Source: Bittarella massiliensis (ex Durand et al. 2017) | GTDB lineage: Bacteria; Bacillota; Clostridia; Oscillospirales; Ruminococcaceae | NCBI RefSeq assembly: GCF_001486165.1 | Contig: NZ_LN908975.1 | Span: 1-64,000 of the forward strand | Length of the DNA: 64,000 nucleotides | Direction of reading: 5' to 3' | Part shown: positions 61,388-64,000 of the stretch, one piece after another | Numbering within the stretch: position 1 is the stretch's first letter | Layout: each line of letters starts with the position of its first letter | The notes under the pieces: model-generated | What the model saw: the letters and a program-made list of their open reading frames with translations, nothing else | The model's database searches: none | Told to the model about the DNA's origin: nothing | Made by a program: the position numbers and the translations under genes

Positions 61388-61942
61388 CTACCGGTAGGCC
61401 CCCGGATCCCCCACCAACACGGCGGTAAAGTGTTCGTCCCGGTACCAGGAGTAGGACATCTTGTGCAGCGAGTAGGAGGAGGTGTCGGCCCCCTGGTCGT
61501 TTTTCTTGATGGAGGACTCGTCGGTCAGGTTGTACCAGACCGAATCCAGGTCGCCGGCGGACAGCTCCACATCGGCGCAGAGGAACATGGCGTCCACCCA
61601 GGGGCGCATCTCCTCATCGCGCACAGAGCCGGTGTCCCACTGAAACTGGGCGGCCTTCAGGTAGCCCTTGTCGTTTTGCTCCACCCGCATCATCAACTGC
61701 CCCTCGCCGGCGGCAAACTTGGCGTTCCAGGTGTTTTCAGAAAAGGTCATGGCCTCCCAGTCAGCTTCCAGCCCCGCCTCTTGGCAGGCGCTCTGGTAGC
61801 GCTCCATCAGCTCGGCGGCGCCAATTTTTTTGCTGTGGCCCCGGCCGTTGAGAAAGTAGTTGACCACCCCCACCAGCAGCACCGCCGCGCAGCAGAGCAG
61901 CACAATATTAAACAGCTTGCGCTTGGGACTTTGTTCGCTCAT
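61388..61942 (-). CDS. membrane-anchored protein of unknown function
   Basis: Not recognised. A 184-residue protein with one N-terminal membrane helix (about 11-31) after a short basic head, and a soluble extracytoplasmic part with YQSACQEAGLEADWEAMTF, QFQWDTGSVRDEEMRPWVD and YSLHKMSYSWYRDEHF. GGAGAGG precedes the ATG at 61942. Single gene with its own terminator. Confidence 0.7.
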   Translation of the reverse strand: MSEQSPKRKLFNIVLLCCAAVLLVGVVNYFLNGRGHSKKIGAAELMERYQSACQEAGLEADWEAMTFSENTWNAKFAAGEGQLMMRVEQNDKGYLKAAQFQWDTGSVRDEEMRPWVDAMFLCADVELSAGDLDSVWYNLTDESSIKKNDQGADTSSYSLHKMSYSWYRDEHFTAVLVGDPGAYR

Positions 61943-62121
61943 CTTTTCCCTCTCCTTCTTCAGCCGGCCGCCGGCTGGACGCGGCGGGCCCCCGCAGGCG
62001 CAGGGGGCACATGGGCCCGCGCACCTGCCGCCCCGCCAAGCCCCGCCGGTGCGATCGCCGGGCGCGCCATGGTACTTGGTCATGGGGCAGACAGCACTTT
62101 CACATCTGCCTGGCCGCCCCC

Positions 62122-62152
62122 GGTATAATGACCGCATTGCGGCTATTATACC
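62122..62152. promoter_or_regulatory. inverted repeat with TATAAT in each arm
   Basis: GGTATAAT ... ATTATACC (62122-62129, 62145-62152) around an inner CCGC/GCGG pair. Both arms contain TATAAT, on opposite strands. The minus-strand copy is 200 bases upstream of the gene at 61942 and may be its promoter. Confidence 0.45.
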
Positions 62153-62198
62153 ATGGTTTCCAGCCGAGAAAAAGGCCTCTCCCCCTGTCTGCGGGCGC

Positions 62199-62232
62199 AA
62201 AAAGGGCGGCTGGCCAAACAGGCCGCCGCCCT
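62199..62232 (-). terminator. terminator of the PfkB-like gene
   Basis: Minus-strand GGGCGGC ... GCCGCCC with an inner GGCC/GGCC pair, followed by TTTTT, 22 bases after the stop codon. Confidence 0.8.
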
Positions 62233-62253
62233 CTCTCGGGTGCAAAAAAAGTT

Positions 62254-63174
62254 CTATTTGGCCCGCAGTTCGGCGCAGGTCTTTTCCGCCAGGGCCAGGG
62301 CGTCGGCGGTCACCTCGGGGGTGAAGTGGGGATAGGGGCCGTACTGCAGCAGGTTGTACCCTGCGGCGATGTTGGCCATCACCGCCACCATCAGGTTGTC
62401 ATACCCCTCAAAATAGGCGTACATGGCCGCCGCAGTGGAGCAGTTTCCGCAGCCGGTCTGGTCCACGAATTCGCCGATGTCGATGCTGGGGGCAAAGGCG
62501 TACTCTCCCCCCGACACCATGTATGAGCCCTTGGAGCCCACCCGGTAGAAACAGGGCTTGCCGTACTCCAACAGCTTTTCGAGCACCGCCTCTTCGCTGT
62601 CCACCCCGAAAAAGGCGAAGGACTCGGGCCGGTTCATGGTGTACATATCCACCTTGTCAATGATTTTCCAGGTCTTTTCCCGCACCTCTGGGTCCACCAG
62701 GCATTTGGTGGGGGGCTCCCACAGGATCTGGCAACCGGTTGCCCGCACCTCGTCCACCCGCCGCCAGAAGGGCTCCTTCTCGTGGCTGTCGATGTACATG
62801 GCCTTGGCCCCTTGGCAGACGGCCAGCACCTGGTCGGCATTGATCCAGGTGGCCTCGCGGTTGCGGGCCTCAAACTCCGGCCCGTAGATGGAGTACTCGT
62901 AATAGGTGCCGTCCGGGTGGTACTTGACAATGTTGTAGTGGGTGTGTTCGAGCACCTTGCTCATCCCGTCCAGCTTCATGTTGTTGCGGGCCATCCACTC
63001 GCCGTAGTACTCCTCAAAATCGTCCCCCACGTTGGAGACGTAGAGCACGTCGTCGGTGTAGGTGCGCACCCCCTCCAGCGAGAAGATGGCGCCTCCCAGG
63101 TGGCAATCGCTCTTGGTGCCGTCGGCAAAGACCACGTCGTTGGTAATGGTCATTCCCGCCACAATGTATTTCAC
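62254..63174 (-). CDS. PfkB-family carbohydrate kinase-like protein
   Basis: A 306-residue ribokinase-fold protein (residues 1-30 GMTITNDVVFADG..., GGAIFS region, and C-terminal DQTGCGNCSTAAAMYAY). In active PfkB kinases the C-terminal motif is D-T-x-G-A-G-D and the last Asp is the catalytic base; here that position is Asn244. The protein may be inactive or use another mechanism. GTG start at 63174 with AGGAGGAG upstream. Confidence 0.82.
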   Translation of the reverse strand: MKYIVAGMTITNDVVFADGTKSDCHLGGAIFSLEGVRTYTDDVLYVSNVGDDFEEYYGEWMARNNMKLDGMSKVLEHTHYNIVKYHPDGTYYEYSIYGPEFEARNREATWINADQVLAVCQGAKAMYIDSHEKEPFWRRVDEVRATGCQILWEPPTKCLVDPEVREKTWKIIDKVDMYTMNRPESFAFFGVDSEEAVLEKLLEYGKPCFYRVGSKGSYMVSGGEYAFAPSIDIGEFVDQTGCGNCSTAAAMYAYFEGYDNLMVAVMANIAAGYNLLQYGPYPHFTPEVTADALALAEKTCAELRAK

Positions 63175-63212
63175 AGCCGCTCCTCCTTTGCAACAGGTTT
63201 TCGTACACCCCC

Positions 63213-63242
63213 ACTATACCAGCAGGGCCGCGGCCTTTTCAA
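63213..63242 (-). promoter_or_regulatory. promoter of the PfkB-like gene
   Basis: Minus strand TTGAAA (63242-63237), 18 bp, TATAGT (63218-63213). The -35 box sits in the loop of a perfect 10-bp inverted repeat GGGCCGCGGC / GCCGCGGCCC (63225-63253). Confidence 0.55.
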
Positions 63243-63253
63243 GAGCCGCGGCC

Positions 63254-63660
63254 CACATTGTAGGGTTGCCGGAAATGAACCCCTATCTCTGGGTGTTTTG
63301 CACAAAGAGGGGGGGATTTCAAAGGGGAAGGAGATGAAAAAAGGGGGCTCATGCCCGAAGATGGCGGGTGCACGGAGCGCAGTTTGTGCGGTTGGCCCTG
63401 AAGATAAGTCGCTGGGTGAGGGGGCCAGTCTCCCCTTTGACAAAGGCCGCCGCTTTTTGGCGGCATACGGATCGATCCGTTATCTGTCTAAAAAAGGTAC
63501 CCCTCTCTTTTTCTAAAAAATCTCTCTATTCCCCCTCTTTTCTGGCAAAATCGCTGGCGCAAGCCCCCTCTTTTGCGGTACAATAAAAGCAAGAAAAAAC
63601 AGAAATTTTGCCGCCGCTGAGGGGGAGTTGCTCCCTTTCGGACAGCCGTCAGGAGGTGCA
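63254..63660. other. intergenic region before the DUF1848 gene
   Basis: About 400 bases without a supported gene. It contains a TACAAT (63579-63584) that may be the -10 box of the DUF1848 gene and a 60-codon frame (63333-63515) that I do not accept as a gene. Confidence 0.4.
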
Positions 63661-63665
63661 GAGCC

Positions 63666-64000
63666 GTGATCGTCAGCGCCAGCCGCCGCACCGATATCCC
63701 CTGCTATTACAGCCGCTGGTTCATCAACCGCATCAAGGCCGGTTCGGTCTGGGTGAGAAACCCCTTTCACCCCCGCCAGATCAGCGAGATCTCCCTCTCC
63801 CCCCAGGTGGTGGACGGGGTGGTGTTTTGGAGCAAAAATCCCGCTCCCCTTCTCCCCCTGCTGGGGCAGGTCCCCTATCCATTCTATTTTCAGTTCACCC
63901 TCACCCCCTACGGCAGGGATCTGGAACCCGGCCTCCCCGAAAAGCGGCAGCTCATCGACCTGTTTTGGCAGCTCTCCCGGGCCACCTCCCCCAAACAGGT
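63666..64000 (+). CDS. DUF1848 family protein (5' part, runs off the window)
   Basis: The first 111 codons of a gene cut by the right edge. It begins VIVSASRRTDIPCYYSRWF and continues KAGSVWVRNPFHPRQISEI and VVFWSKNPAPLLPLL, which match the DUF1848 family; such proteins usually have a Cys cluster at the C terminus that would lie outside the window. GTG at 63666 has AGGAGG nine bases upstream. Confidence 0.88.
   Translation, partial: MIVSASRRTDIPCYYSRWFINRIKAGSVWVRNPFHPRQISEISLSPQVVDGVVFWSKNPAPLLPLLGQVPYPFYFQFTLTPYGRDLEPGLPEKRQLIDLFWQLSRATSPKQ

Noticed and set aside
63333-63515. 60-codon frame MKKGGSCPK... on the plus strand
   Set aside because: A purine-rich stretch precedes it, but the composition is not protein-like and no homologue comes to mind; kept only as a note.

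Overview
The window looks like a chromosome segment around the replication origin of a GC-rich, low-copy-rRNA-type member of the Clostridia. The 16S rRNA text (positions about 3354-4880) and the GyrB and YidC sequences point to the Oscillospirales (old Clostridium cluster IV); I cannot name a genus. Support for Firmicutes/Clostridia comes from the block jag-yidC-yidD-rnpA-rpmH / dnaA-dnaN-S4-recF-remB-gyrB-gyrA, a Noc-type second ParB, the parS motif, PhoP-type 11-bp direct repeats and sigma-A promoters of the form TTGACA-17-TATAAT. Coding regions are strongly GC-rich at third positions, so long antisense frames are common and have been left out.

Layout. 1-5220: an rRNA operon on the minus strand (16S, tRNA-Ala, tRNA-Ile, 23S; 5S would lie beyond the left edge) with two tandem consensus promoters. 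5532-10434: a four-gene GldA/GldF/GldG/DUF4340 ABC system. 10477-17380: Tex, a GH13 alpha-glucosidase, and a divergent LysR regulator/CPA2 antiporter pair. 17590-24646: the phosphate regulon phoR-phoB-phoU-pstB-pstA-pstC-pstS, read right to left from a promoter with three PhoP half sites. 24780-28323: ydbS-ydbT homologues, a DUF6506 gene and an unrecognised membrane protein. 28406-28758: tRNA-Met and tRNA-Glu. 29258-31837: guaB and an acyl-ACP thioesterase. 31874-34634: parB, parA, a parS pair and noc. 34802-42794: rsmG, mnmG, mnmE, a VOC protein, jag, yidC, yidD, rnpA and rpmH. 42795-54209: origin region, dnaA, dnaN, S4 protein, recF, remB, gyrB, three small membrane proteins resembling one another, gyrA. 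54245-64000: accessory genes (atypical ATP-grasp ligase, Asp/Glu racemase, metal permease with its Fur-family regulator, hydroxyacid dehydrogenase, patatin, MATE, an unknown membrane-anchored protein, a PfkB-like protein, and the start of a DUF1848 gene).

How it fits together. Replication probably starts in the dnaA-dnaN interval. To the left, rRNA, rpmH-jag, mnmE-parB, guaB and the pst operon lie on the minus strand and to the right dnaA-gyrA lie on the plus strand, so the core genes are co-directional with the forks; the gld-like operon, tex, the glucosidase, the antiporter and ydbST are head-on. The parS pair in front of parA, about 11 kb from dnaA, provides the ParB loading site for origin segregation.

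Points most worth following: a family of intergenic palindromes built on TTTTCCACA (a near-DnaA box), an 18-bp-arm inverted parS pair, the three-gene insertion between gyrB and gyrA, a divergent ligase/racemase pair with an orphan terminator in the racemase leader, a near-perfect 27-bp operator candidate in front of the permease-Fur pair, and a PfkB-like protein lacking its catalytic Asp. No CRISPR array, insertion sequence or prophage was seen.
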